This document shows positions 27,999 to 38,576 of a DNA stretch of 64,000 nucleotides, in pieces. Every line of letters begins with the position of its first letter. The stretch's first letter is position 1. The stretch is from positions 1 through 64,000 of the forward strand of contig CAVSMM010000004.1 in the NCBI GenBank assembly GCA_963729165.1. The letters are read 5' to 3'. Source of the stretch: JACCZX01 sp963729165 (lineage in GTDB: Bacteria > Pseudomonadota > Gammaproteobacteria > Burkholderiales > Burkholderiaceae_F). The position numbers and the translations under genes are program-made. Below the pieces are notes generated by a model, which was given only the letters and a program-made list of their open reading frames with translations, had not been told where the DNA came from and made no database searches.

Positions 27999-30362
27999 TC
28001 GAAGTCGAAATCGACGGCAGAAAGGTCGAGGTGCCCGAAGGCAGCATGCTGATGGAAGCTGCCAATCGGCTCGGAATCTATGTTCCGCATTTTTGTTATC
28101 ACAAGAAGCTGACGATTGCGGCGAATTGCCGCATGTGTCTGGTCGAAGTCGAGAAAGCGCCGAAGCCTTTGCCGGCATGCGCCACGCCGGTCGCGAAAGG
28201 CATGATCGCGCGCACGCAGTCGGCTTACGCGAGGCAGGCGCAAAACTCCGTGATGGAGTTCCTGCTGATCAACCATCCGCTCGACTGTCCGATCTGCGAT
28301 CAGGGAGGCGAATGTCAGTTGCAGGATCTTGCTGTCGGCTACGGTGGATCGGCCAGCCGTTACACGGAGCCAAAGCGCGTCGTGTTTCACAAGAGCATGG
28401 GGCCGCTGATTTCCGCCGAGGAGATGACACGCTGCATTCATTGCACGCGCTGCGTGCGCTTTGGTCAGGAAGTCGCCGGCGTCATGGAGCTCGGCATGGC
28501 GGGCCGCGGCGAACATGCCGAGATACTGAGTTTCGTCGGCAGCTCGGTTGACTCCGAGCTGTCTGGCAACATGATCGACCTGTGTCCTGTCGGCGCACTG
28601 ACCAGCAAGCCGTTTCGCTACGAGGCGCGATCATGGGAACTGTCGCGTCGCAAGTCGATCAGTCCGCACGATTCGCTCGGCTCCAATCTGATCGTCCAGG
28701 TCAAGAACAACGAAGTGATGCGCGTTCTTCCGCTGGAAAACGAAGAAGTCAATGAATGCTGGTTGTCGGATCGCGACCGTTTTTCATATGAAGGGCTCAA
28801 TGCGCCGGACCGTTTGCTACGGCCGATGCTGAAGCAGGGTGGCCAATGGAGCGAAGTCGACTGGACCGTCGCGCTCGAATACGTTGCCGCTTCGCTTGCC
28901 GCAGTGAAGGCCGAGCACGGGGGCGCAGCGATCGGTGCGCTTGCTTCGCCGGGCAGCACGCTCGAAGAATTGCATCTGCTGACCAAGCTGACCCGCGGGC
29001 TCGGCTCGGACAATATCGATTTCCGTTTGCGCCAGTCCGATTTCTCGGGTGACGGTGATGGCGGTGGCGTGCCGTGGCTGGGAATGAAGGTCGCGGATAT
29101 CAACAAGCTGAACAGCGTGCTCGTCATCGGCTCTTTTTTGCGCAAGGATCAGCCGCTGTTGTCGGCGCGGCTGCGCGCCGCAACAAAGCGCGGTTGCAAA
29201 GTGAACGTGTTGCATGCCGTCGATGCCGATTTGCTGATGCCCGTCGCGAACAAGATCATCGTGCGGCCAAGCGAGTGGACGCAGGCGCTATGCGAAATCG
29301 CGGTTGCGATAGCAGGTGCGCGCGGTGATACAAGCACCAGTGGACGGCGTTTCAGCGAGTGATCACGCCAAAACCATTGCCGCATCGCTGATCAGCGGCG
29401 AGCGCAAAGCGATCCTGCTCGGCAACGCCGCGATCCAGCATCCGCAGTCGGCGCAGCTTCGCGCCTGGGCCCAGTGGATTGCCAAGGCGACGGGTGCAAC
29501 GGTCGGTGTGCTGACCGAGGGTGCCAACACAGTCGGCGGCTATATGGTGGGCGCGTTTCCAAATAAGAGTGCGAACAACGGCGCGAAAAGCGGCGCAACG
29601 CAAGGCGGATTGACTGCGCGCGAAATGATCGAGCAACCACGCAAGGCGTATCTGCTGTGGAACGTCGAGCCCGATTACGACGTTGCGAATCCAGCGGAGG
29701 TTGCACGAGCGTTGCTGGCAGCGGAAACTGTGATCGCGTGTTCCGCTTATCGGAACGGTGCGCTTGACTACGCGGACATCATTCTTCCGATCGCTCCATT
29801 CACCGAGACTGCAGGCACATTCATCAGTTGTGAAGGGCGGGTTCAGAGTTTCAACGGCACCGTAAGGCCGGCGGGTGAAGCGCGGCCAGGATGGAAAGTT
29901 TTGCGCGTCCTCGGCAATCTGCTCGGCCTCGAAGGCTTCGACTACGAGACATCGGATCAGGTGCGCAGCGAAGCGGTGCCCGTCAATCTGGATGCGAGGC
30001 TCTCGAATGAGACTTCTATTGTCGCTGCGCGACCACAGCGTGCAAAAGATTCGGCCAGCACAGCGGAAAGAATTGCGGACGTTCCGGTTTATTTCAGCGA
30101 TGCGATAGTCCGCCGCTCGGCGCCGTTGCAGGCGACGCGTGATGCGAGGCCGCCGAAGGCGCGCGCGAACGCGCGTACGTTGCAGTCATTTGGCGTTGCC
30201 GAAGGAGACAAGGCTCGCGTGCGGCAGGGCGATGCATCCGCTCTGCTCGAAGTTGCGCTCGATGAGTCGATTGCGGACGGCGTCGTGCATGTGTCGGCGG
30301 CTCATGAATCGACGGCAACGCTCGGCGCGATGTTCGGACCGATCACGCTGGAACGCGCGTGA
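27995..30362 (+). CDS. nuoG: NADH-quinone oxidoreductase subunit G, one frameshift
   Basis: 75-kDa subunit with a chain of iron-sulfur clusters. ATG 27995 gives MIEVEIDGRKVEVPEGSML. The [2Fe-2S] motif CYHKKLTIAANCRMC, the His/Cys cluster around CPICDQGGECQLQDL and the CIHCTRCVRF cluster are visible, followed by a molybdopterin-oxidoreductase-like domain. The first frame ends at 29362; the rest continues in another frame from about 29320 with QAPVDGVSASDHAKTIAASL and YADIILPIAPFTETAGTFIS. Joined length about 788 residues. Confidence 0.93.
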
Positions 30363-31453
30363 TGGACGCGATCACCACTTTTGGGAGTGAAACACTCGGG
30401 TCAGCATGGCCGGTCGTATGGTCGCTGGCAAAAATCACGGCGATCGTGCTGCCGGTTCTGGGACTGGTTGCCTACCTGACACTATGGGAGCGGCGACTGA
30501 TCGGCTGGTTCCATATTCGCATCGGTCCGAATCGCGTCGGACCGCTCGGTTTGCTGCAGCCGATTGCCGATGCATTCAAGCTGATCACCAAAGAGATCAT
30601 CTCGCCGTCACAGGCAGACAAGTCGCTGTTTTTCTTGGCGCCGATCGTCATCTTGATGCCCGCCCTGGCGGCGTGGGCCGTAATTCCCTTTGGCCCCGGC
30701 GTCGTGCTGGCCGACATCAACGCCGGCTTGCTGTACGTGATGGCGATCACGTCGGTGGGCGTTTATGGCGTCATCATTGCCGGCTGGGCGTCGAACTCGA
30801 AGTATGCGTTTCTCGGCGCTATGCGCGCGGCGGCGCAGATGGTCAGCTACGAAATAGGCATGGGCTTCGTGCTTGTGACGGTGCTGATGGTTGCCGGCAC
30901 GATGAACATGTCGCAGATCGTGGTTGGCCAGAACACCGGCACGTTCGCTTCGATGGGTCTGAACTTTCTGTCGTGGAACTGGCTGCCGCTGTTGCCGCTG
31001 TTCGTGATCTACGTCGTGTCGAGTGTCGCCGAAACAAATCGCCATCCGTTCGATGTGGTGGAGGGCGAATCGGAGATCGTCGCCGGCCATATGGTCGAGT
31101 ACTCGGGGATGAGCTTCGCAATCTTCTTCCTGGCCGAATACGCGAACATGATTCTGCTGTCGGCGGTAGCGACGATCATGTTCCTCGGTGGCTGGGCCGC
31201 GCCGATCGATCTTGGGACGTTGTTCGGATTCGTAACACCCGCCTGGGTCAGTTCGCTGTCGGGCTGGTTCTGGCTGTTTGCGAAAGTGTTCTTTGTTGTT
31301 TCGCTGTTTATCTGGTTCCGCGCTTCGTTTCCTCGCTACCGGTACGACCAGATCATGCGTCTGGGTTGGAAGATATTCATTCCGCTGACACTCGTATGGC
31401 TGGTCGTGATCGCGGTATGGATGCAAACGCCCTGGAACATCTGGAGCACATAG
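30362..31453 (+). CDS. nuoH: NADH-quinone oxidoreductase subunit H
   Basis: 363 residues, intact, eight or more membrane helices. Connects the peripheral arm to the membrane arm and lines the quinone tunnel. Diagnostic segments are WERRLIGWFHIRIGPNRVGP, GLLQPIADAFKLITKE, and the acidic loop NRHPFDVVEGESEIVAG. ATG 30362 overlaps the nuoG stop. Confidence 0.97.
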   Translation: MDAITTFGSETLGSAWPVVWSLAKITAIVLPVLGLVAYLTLWERRLIGWFHIRIGPNRVGPLGLLQPIADAFKLITKEIISPSQADKSLFFLAPIVILMPALAAWAVIPFGPGVVLADINAGLLYVMAITSVGVYGVIIAGWASNSKYAFLGAMRAAAQMVSYEIGMGFVLVTVLMVAGTMNMSQIVVGQNTGTFASMGLNFLSWNWLPLLPLFVIYVVSSVAETNRHPFDVVEGESEIVAGHMVEYSGMSFAIFFLAEYANMILLSAVATIMFLGGWAAPIDLGTLFGFVTPAWVSSLSGWFWLFAKVFFVVSLFIWFRASFPRYRYDQIMRLGWKIFIPLTLVWLVVIAVWMQTPWNIWST

Positions 31454-31456
31454 CTG

Positions 31457-31945
31457 ATGGGCGCCGTCCGGGAATTCTTCGATAGCCTGTTGTTGCGAGA
31501 GCTCGTCAAAGGCCTCGCATTGACGGGCCGTTATGCGTTCTCGCGCAAGATCACGATCCAGTATCCGGAAGAGAAGACTCCGATGTCGCCGCGTTTTCGG
31601 GGGCTGCATGCGTTGCGTCGTTATCCGAACGGCGAGGAGCGGTGCATCGCGTGCAAGCTGTGCGAAGCGGTGTGTCCGGCGCTGGCGATCACGATCGAAT
31701 CAGATCAGCGGGCAGACGGTACGCGCCGAACGACGCGCTACGACATCGACCTGACCAAGTGCATCTTCTGCGGGCTGTGCGAGGAAAGCTGCCCGGTCGA
31801 TTCGATCGTCGAGACGCATATTCTCGAATATCACGGCGAGGAGCGCGGCGATCTTTACTACACGAAGCCGATGCTGCTGGCGATCGGTGATCGCTACGAA
31901 AAAGAGATCGCGGCGGCGCGGGCGGCTGACGCGCCTTATCGGTGA
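31457..31945 (+). CDS. nuoI: NADH-quinone oxidoreductase subunit I
   Basis: 162 residues, intact. 23-kDa ferredoxin-like subunit with [4Fe-4S] clusters N6a and N6b. Both motifs are complete: CIACKLCEAVCP and CIFCGLCEESCPVDSI. The N-terminal amphipathic region (REFFDSLLLRELVKGLALTG) attaches it to the membrane arm. It starts three bases after nuoH. Confidence 0.97.
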   Translation: MGAVREFFDSLLLRELVKGLALTGRYAFSRKITIQYPEEKTPMSPRFRGLHALRRYPNGEERCIACKLCEAVCPALAITIESDQRADGTRRTTRYDIDLTKCIFCGLCEESCPVDSIVETHILEYHGEERGDLYYTKPMLLAIGDRYEKEIAAARAADAPYR

Positions 31946-31955
31946 CGAACGGCTG

Positions 31956-32573
31956 ATGGACGCTCAATCGATTCTGTTCCTGATCTTCGCCGGCGTGATG
32001 CTCATCGCAGCGTTGCGCGTGATTACCGCGCGCAACCCGGTGCACGCGGTGCTGTTTCTGGTGCTGGCGTTTTTCTCGGCGGCAGCGCTGTGGATTCTGC
32101 TGCGCGCCGAGTTTCTGGCGCTCGCGCTGGTGCTGGTTTATGTCGGCGCCGTGATGGTCTTGTTCCTGTTTGTCGTGATGATGCTCGACATCAACGTCGA
32201 CAAGCTAAGACAGGGCTTCTGGCGCAATGCGCCGTGGGGTTTCGGGGTTGCAGCGCTGATCGTGCTGCAGATGTGGCTCGTCCTGTCGCAGCCGCAATGG
32301 CAGGGCATGACGCGCGCCGGCGCTGGTATCGCGAACACTGATAACACGCGAACGCTCGGGGTGCTCACGTTCACCGAATATGTTTTTCCTCTGCAGATTG
32401 CCGGCGTCATTCTGCTGGTGGCGATTATCGCGGCCATCGCGTTGACGTTGCGCGGCCGCAAGGACTCGAAGTGGCAGGACCCGTCTGAGCAGGTCAAGGT
32501 GCGCAGCAAGGATCGCGTTCGGCTGGTCACGATGGCCGACGAAGACAGAGCACGGCAAACAAAAAACATTTAA
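31956..32573 (+). CDS. nuoJ: NADH-quinone oxidoreductase subunit J
   Basis: 205 residues, five membrane helices, intact. Starts MDAQSILFLIFAGVMLIAAL; the conserved helix 3 region with its pi-bulge reads LALVLVYVGAVMVLFLFVVM. The tail KDRVRLVTMADEDRARQ is hydrophilic. Ten bases separate it from nuoI. Confidence 0.96.
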   Translation: MDAQSILFLIFAGVMLIAALRVITARNPVHAVLFLVLAFFSAAALWILLRAEFLALALVLVYVGAVMVLFLFVVMMLDINVDKLRQGFWRNAPWGFGVAALIVLQMWLVLSQPQWQGMTRAGAGIANTDNTRTLGVLTFTEYVFPLQIAGVILLVAIIAAIALTLRGRKDSKWQDPSEQVKVRSKDRVRLVTMADEDRARQTKNI

Positions 32574-32589
32574 GCGAAGAGGAAACGTC

Positions 32590-32895
32590 GTGGTATCGCT
32601 GTCCTGGTATCTGGGTGTAGGCGCGCTGTTGTTCGCGATCAGCGTTATCGGCATCTTTCTGAATCGGAAGAATCTGATCGTGCTGCTGATGGCGATCGAG
32701 CTGATGTTGCTGGCGGTCAACATCAACTTCGTCGCGTTCTCGCACTACCTCGGCGACTATCACGGCCAGGTATTCGTGTTCTTCATCCTGACCGTCGCTG
32801 CGGCTGAAGCTGCGATCGGCCTCGCGATTCTGGTGGTCCTGTTCCGCAATTTGTCCACGATCGACGTGCAAGAGCTCGACCTACTTAAAGGCTGA
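32590..32895 (+). CDS. nuoK: NADH-quinone oxidoreductase subunit K
   Basis: 101 residues, three helices. GTG start after AAGAGGAAAC. It contains the two conserved buried glutamates of NuoK in LLMAIELMLLAVNINFVAF and VAAAEAAIGLAILVVLFR. It stops two bases before nuoL. Confidence 0.96.
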   Translation: MVSLSWYLGVGALLFAISVIGIFLNRKNLIVLLMAIELMLLAVNINFVAFSHYLGDYHGQVFVFFILTVAAAEAAIGLAILVVLFRNLSTIDVQELDLLKG

Positions 32896-32897
32896 CC

Positions 32898-34913
32898 GTG
32901 CGCGGCCTTTATCTATTGGTGCCACTGGCACCGCTGATCGGAGCGCTCATCGCTGGTCTCGGTGGCAAGGTCGTCGGCCGCACCGGCGCGCATCTGGTCA
33001 CGATTCTCGGTGTGCTGATCGCGACGATCGCGTCATTCATGGTGCTTTCCGAAGTGATGAGGGGCACCACTTTCGACGGAACGGTTTACACGTGGGCGGT
33101 AGTCGGCGGCTTGAACCTCGAGGTGGGTTTCCTGATCGATCCGCTGACCGCCTTGATGATGGTCGTGGTCACGTTCGTGTCGCTGATGGTGCACATCTAC
33201 ACGATCGGCTACATGGCCGACGATCCGGGCTATCAGCGGTTCTTCTCCTACATCTCGCTCTTCACGTTCAGCATGCTGATGCTGGTGATGAGCAACAATT
33301 TTCTGCAGCTGTTTTTTGGCTGGGAAGCGGTCGGGCTGATGTCCTATCTGCTGATCGGCTTCTGGTACGAGCGGGAGACGGCGATCTACGCGAACCTGAA
33401 AGCGTTTCTCGTCAATCGCGTAGGCGATTTCGGCTTCGTGCTCGGCATCGGGCTCGTTTACGCGTACTTCGGAACGCTGAACTACGCAGAGGTTTTCGCT
33501 GCCGCACCGGCGATGGCAGCGCGCGCAATCGAATTCATACCAGGCACGCCGTGGATGCTGATGACGGTGATCTGCATTTGCCTGTTCATCGGTGCGATGG
33601 GCAAGAGCGCACAGTTTCCGCTGCACGTCTGGCTGCCGGATTCGATGGAGGGCCCGACACCGATCTCGGCGTTGATTCACGCCGCAACGATGGTGACCGC
33701 GGGCATTTTCATGGTCGCGCGCATGTCGCCGTTGTTCGAGCTGTCGGATGTCGCGCTGTCGTTCGTCGTCGTCATCGGCGCGATCACTGCGTTTTTCATG
33801 GGCGTGCTGGGTATCGTGCAGAACGACATCAAGCGTGTCGTCGCGTACTCGACGCTGTCGCAACTCGGTTACATGACCGTTGCGTTGGGTGTCTCTGCCT
33901 ACTCGGCCGGCATCTTCCATCTGATGACGCACGCTTTTTTCAAGGCACTGCTGTTTCTCGCTGCGGGCTCGGTAATCATCGGCATGCATCACGATCAGGA
34001 CATTCGCAACATGGGCGGTCTGTGGAAGAAGATGCCCGTCACGTGGATCACGGCGCTCATCGGTTCGCTGGCGCTGATCGGCGTCCCATTTTTCTCGGGT
34101 TTCTATTCGAAAGATTCGATCATCATCGCGACACACGCCGCGGCGAACGCGGGTCAATGGGGCGCGACCGTCGCGTACTGGGCGTTGACGCTCGGCGTGT
34201 TCATCACCGCGTTCTATTCGTTCCGGATGTTCTTCCTGGTCTTTCACGGCAAGCCGCGCTGGCATCAGAAGCCGCGCGACCCGGAACACGATGACGAGCA
34301 TCACGCCGACGAACATCACGGCGAGCCGCACGAATCTGCAAATGTCGTCACCGTGCCGTTGGTCCTTCTCGCGATTCCTTCGCTTGTGATCGGCTTCGTG
34401 GCGATCGAGTGGCTGCTGGGAGGAGACTTCTTCGGCAACTCGATCGTTGTCGACGCCGCAAGGCATCCGGCGATGACGCCACGTTGCTGAAGAAGCGCGC
34501 AGCGCATTGGCGATGGGCCTGCACGGGTTTGTGTCTGCGCCAACGTATCTCGCTCTGGCCGGAGTTGCGTTGGCAGCGTTCTCTGTATCTGCGGCGCCCT
34601 GACCTTGCTGCTGCGCTGAAGCAGCGGTTTGGTGGCCTGTATCGGCTGCTCGACAACAAGTACTACCTCGATCGGATCAACGAGTTCGTGTTTGCCGGCG
34701 GCGCGCGCAAGACTCGGTTTCGGTCTCTGGCGCGGCGGCGATGTCGGACTGATCGACGGCATCGCGATCAACGGCAGCGCGAAGGTCGTCGGCTGGATCG
34801 CCGGCACGGCGCGGCTGCTGCAGTCGGGGTACATCTATCACTACGCGTTCGGAATGATCATCGGCATTCTCGTGCTGGTGACGCTGTTCGTCACGTTGAA
34901 CGTCGTGCGATAG
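32898..34913 (+). CDS. nuoL: NADH-quinone oxidoreductase subunit L, several frameshifts in the C-terminal part
   Basis: Distal antiporter-like subunit of the membrane arm. GTG 32898; intact to about residue 525 with HVWLPDSMEGPTPISALIHA and the essential lysine/histidine helices (STLSQLGYMTVALGVSAYSA). From about 34470 to 34760 the coding frame changes repeatedly: EARSALAMGLHGFVSAPTYL, then LRRPDLAAALKQRFGGLYRL, then GLWRGGDVGLIDGIAINGSA are in different frames. Together they make the normal NuoL C-terminus ending in GYIYHYAFGMIIGIL. This is the densest indel cluster in a core gene here. Confidence 0.92.
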
Positions 34914-34915
34914 CC

Positions 34916-36425
34916 GTGCAGACCGCGACGTCCTGGCTCAGCCTCGCGATCTGGATTCCGATCGGCTTTGGCGTGGCGATCCTCGCTGCCGGCCGCGATC
35001 GCAATCTCGACGTGATTCGCACGCTGGCGCTGATCGGCAGCCTGCTTGGGCTCGTCGTCACCATTCCGCTCTACACCGGATTCGATCCGTCGCTTGCGCA
35101 GCTGCAGTTCGTCGAGAACGTGCCGTGGATCGAGAGGCTGAATGCGAACTATCACCTCGGTGTCGACGGCATCTCGATCTGGTTCGTGCTGCTGACGGCG
35201 TTCATGACGGTGATCGTCGTGCTCGCCGGATGGCAGGTGATCGAAACGCGCGTCTCGCAGTACTACGCGGCCTTTCTGATCCTGTCTGGATTGATGGTCG
35301 GTGTTTTCGCGGCTGCGGACGGATTGTTGTTCTTCGTTTTCTTCGAGGCGACGCTGGTGCCGATGTACGTGATCATCGGCATATGGGGCGGCGCCAACCG
35401 CATCTACGCAGCGATCAAGTTTTTTCTGTACACGTTTGCGGGCTCGTTGCTGATGCTCGTCGCACTCGTGTATCTGTACTACGCGTCCGATGGGCGTTTC
35501 GGCATTTTCGACTGGCATCAGGTCCGCCTTGGCATGACGGCGCAGACGCTTCTCTTTCTGGCGTTCTTCGCAGCATTCGCGGTCAAGGTGCCGATGTGGC
35601 CGGTGCATACGTGGCTTCCCGATGCGCACGTCGAAGCTCCTACCGGCGGCTCGATCATCCTGGCGGCCATCATGCTGAAGCTCGGCGCGTATGGCTTCCT
35701 GCGCTTTTCGCTGCCGATTGCTCCCGACGCATCGCACGAGCTGGCAGGCTTCGTCATCGCCTTGTCTTTGATCGCGGTCGTCTATATCGGGTTCGTGGCA
35801 CTTGTCCAGTCGGACATGAAAAAGCTCGTTGCCTATTCGTCGATCGCGCACATGGGCTTCGTGACGCTCGGCTTCTTCATCTTCAACCCGATGGGAATGA
35901 CGGGCGGGATCGTGCAAATGATCTCGCATGGTTTCGTCTCGGGTGCGATGTTCTTCTGCATCGGCGTGATGTACGACCGCATGCACTCCAGGGAGATTGC
36001 CGACTATGGCGGCGTTGTGAACACGATGCCGCAAGTTCGCCGCGTTCTTCATGCTGTTCGTGATGGCGAACGCAGGGCTGCCTGCAACGAGTGGATTTGT
36101 CGGCGAGTTCATGGTGATTCTTGGCGCCGTGCAGTACAACTTCTGGATTGCATTGGTCGCGGGGACGACTCTGGTACTGGGCGCCGCGTACTCGTTGTGG
36201 ATGTACAAGCGAGTCATCTTCGGCGAAGTCGCAAACAAGCACGTCGCGGATCTGGTCGATGTCAATCGCCGCGAGCTCGTGATCCTTACGCTGCTCGCTG
36301 CGTTGGTGTTGTGGATGGGTCTGTATCCCAAGCCGGTGACCGATCTGATGGATGCGTCGGTTACACAGTTGCTGAAACACGTCGCGGCTTCCAAGCTGCC
36401 GCTTGCCACCGGAGCGGTTCAGTAG
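34916..36425 (+). CDS. nuoM: NADH-quinone oxidoreductase subunit M, one frameshift
   Basis: Antiporter-like membrane subunit. GTG 34916, two bases after nuoL, gives MQTATSWLSLAIWIPIGFGV. Signature segments are NYHLGVDGISIWFVLLTAFM, FEATLVPMYVIIGIWGG and HTWLPDAHVEAPTGGSIILA. An extra G near 36035 breaks the frame; its removal joins NTMPQ to FAAFFMLFVMANAGLPATSG. Ends at TAG 36423-36425, directly before nuoN. Confidence 0.94.
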
Positions 36426-37923
36426 ATGAGCTCGCTTGGCCTCGTCGTCGCGCTTCCCGAGATGGTTCTGCTCGCCGCGGCCAGTATCGTGCTCGTGGTC
36501 GATCTTTTCGTTTCAGACGAGCGGCGCAACATCACGTACGCGATGACACTGCTGGCGATGGCGGCTGCCGCAGTTGCCGTCTGCTTGGCGCTGGCGCGAA
36601 ACGAAGTCGTCGTCGGCTTTGGCGGCATGTACATCGCCGACCCGATGGGCCACGTGCTGAAGCTGTTTGCGATCTTTTGCTGCGGCTTCATGTTGATTTG
36701 CGCGCAATCCTATGCTCGCGCGCGCGGCATCTGGAAGGGCGAGCTTTTCAGTCTGACGTTGTTCACGCTGCTTGGGATCATGTTGATGATCTCGGCGAAC
36801 AACCTGCTGGTGATCTACCTCGGCCTCGAGCTGCAATCGCTTTCAATGTATGCGCTGGTCGCGCTGCGGCGCGACGATCCGCGCGCTAGCGAAGCGGCGA
36901 TGAAGTACTTCGTCCTCGGATCGCTGGCGTCAGGATTTCTGCTTTACGGCATGTCGATGCTCTATGGCGCCACCGGCACACTCGAAATAGACGAGCTGGC
37001 ACGCCGCGTTGCAGGCGGGCAGATCGTCGAGCCGTGCACCGCTGCTGCTCGGCATTGTGTTCGTCGTCGCGGGGCTTGCGTTCAAGTTCGGCGTCGTGCC
37101 GTTTCACATGTGGGCACCTGATGTGTATCAGGGTGCGCCGACTCCGATCACTTTACTGATCAGCTCGGCGCCCGAGCTGGCGATCTTTGCGATTGCGTTC
37201 CGGATTCTTGTCGAAGGGCTGCTGCCGTTCGCTGTTGACTGGCAGAAAATCCTCGCACTGCTCGCGGTCGCGTCGCTGGTGCTCGGCAATCTGACCGCGA
37301 TAGCGCAGAGCAATTTGAAGCGAATGCTGGCCTATTCGACGATCGCCCAGATGGGGTTCGTCATGCTGGCGATGCTCTCCGGTGTCACTTCCGGTAATTC
37401 CGCGTCGATCGCGAATGCCTACAGCGCGGCGATGTTTTACCTGATTGCCTACGCGCTGACCTCGCTTGGCACGTTCGGGGTGATGCTGCTGCTGTCGAGG
37501 CAAGGATTCGAAGCCGAAGAGATTGCAGATTTTCGCGGGCTGGCCAAGCGCAGCCCGTGGTACGCGTTCGTCATGCTGCTGCTGATGTTTTCGCTCGCAG
37601 GCGTTCCTCCGACGGTCGGCTTTTATTCGAAGCTGGTGGTGCTGCAGGCATTGTTCAGTGAAGGCGCAACGGTCGCGGCGGTTTCACTGGCCGTGATCGC
37701 GGTGCTGTTTTCGCTGATCGCGGCGTTCTACTACCTGCGCATTGTGAAGACGATGTATTTCGATGATCCGACGCCCGAATCGGCGGCGCTTCAACTGGTT
37801 GCGCCTACCGACATGCGCGTGGCGCTGTCGGTCAACGCAATGTTGGTGCTGGTGCTGGGAATTCTTCCGCAATACTTGCTGCAGCTATGCGCTAACGCGA
37901 TGACACGCACGCTTGGCGGCTAG
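36426..37923 (+). CDS. nuoN: NADH-quinone oxidoreductase subunit N, one frameshift
   Basis: Third antiporter-like subunit. ATG 36426 immediately after the nuoM stop. LLVIYLGLELQSLSMYALVA and AAMKYFVLGSLASGFLLYGM are typical. An extra T near 37035 shifts the frame; removing it joins IVEP to APLLLGIVFVVAGLAFKFGV, then FHMWAPDVYQGAPTPITLLI and SNLKRMLAYSTIAQMGFVML. About 498 residues after joining. This is the last gene of the nuo operon. Confidence 0.94.
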
Positions 37924-37933
37924 CGCCAGGTCC

Positions 37934-38549
37934 ATGCAGCAGTCGGATGGTGATGATTCACTGACCGAGCAGACGCTCGATAGCCGACTTGCATTCGAAG
38001 GGACGTTCCTGCGAGTTTACGTCGATAAGGTCCAATCGGCCGACGGCCACATCGGCACTCGCGAGTACCTGCGGCACCCGGGCGCCGTGATGATCATTCC
38101 GCTGTTGTCGGACGGCCAGGTGATTCTCGAGAGGCAGTTCCGATATCCGATGAAGCGACGATGATCGAATTCCCGGCAGGCAAGATCGACGCCGGTGAAA
38201 CGGCCGCTCAGATGCGCGCAAACGCGAGCTGACTGGAAGAAACCGGCTATCAGCGCTGGCAAGTGGAGCTATCTTCGGCGGGTTGCACAACGCAATTGCC
38301 TACTGCGACGAGAAGATCGAAATGTTCCTGGCCGAGGAACTCGTGCACGAGGGTGCGGCCCTCGATGCCGGCGAGACGCTGGAAGTGTTCACCGAGCCGT
38401 GGCAACAGTTATTGCAGTGGGTGCGTGACGGCACCGTCACAGATGCCAAGACAATGCTTGGCGTCATGTGGCTGGAGAAAGTGCTCGCGGGAGAATGGCA
38501 ACGGCAGCAAGTCCATTCAGTAATGCTAGACCCCATCGCACTGGCCTAG
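37934..38549 (+). CDS. NUDIX hydrolase (ADP-ribose pyrophosphatase type), several frameshifts
   Basis: Follows nuoN by ten bases, as in many betaproteobacteria. MQQSDGDDSLTEQTLDSRLA leads to VYVDKVQSADGHIGTREYLR and VMIIPLLSDGQVILERQFRY. Then the frame breaks near 38155. The Nudix box is visible only after allowing small indels: EFPAGKIDAGETAAQ, then the equivalent of RELTEETGY around 38220-38250. The C-terminus YCDEKIEMFLAEELVHEGAA to GVMWLEKVLAGEWQ is open. About 205 residues if repaired. It hydrolyses nucleoside diphosphate derivatives, probably ADP-ribose or NADH-like substrates. Confidence 0.8.
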
Positions 38550-38576
38550 TAGGCTAGGCACGCGAGGGCGAAAAGA

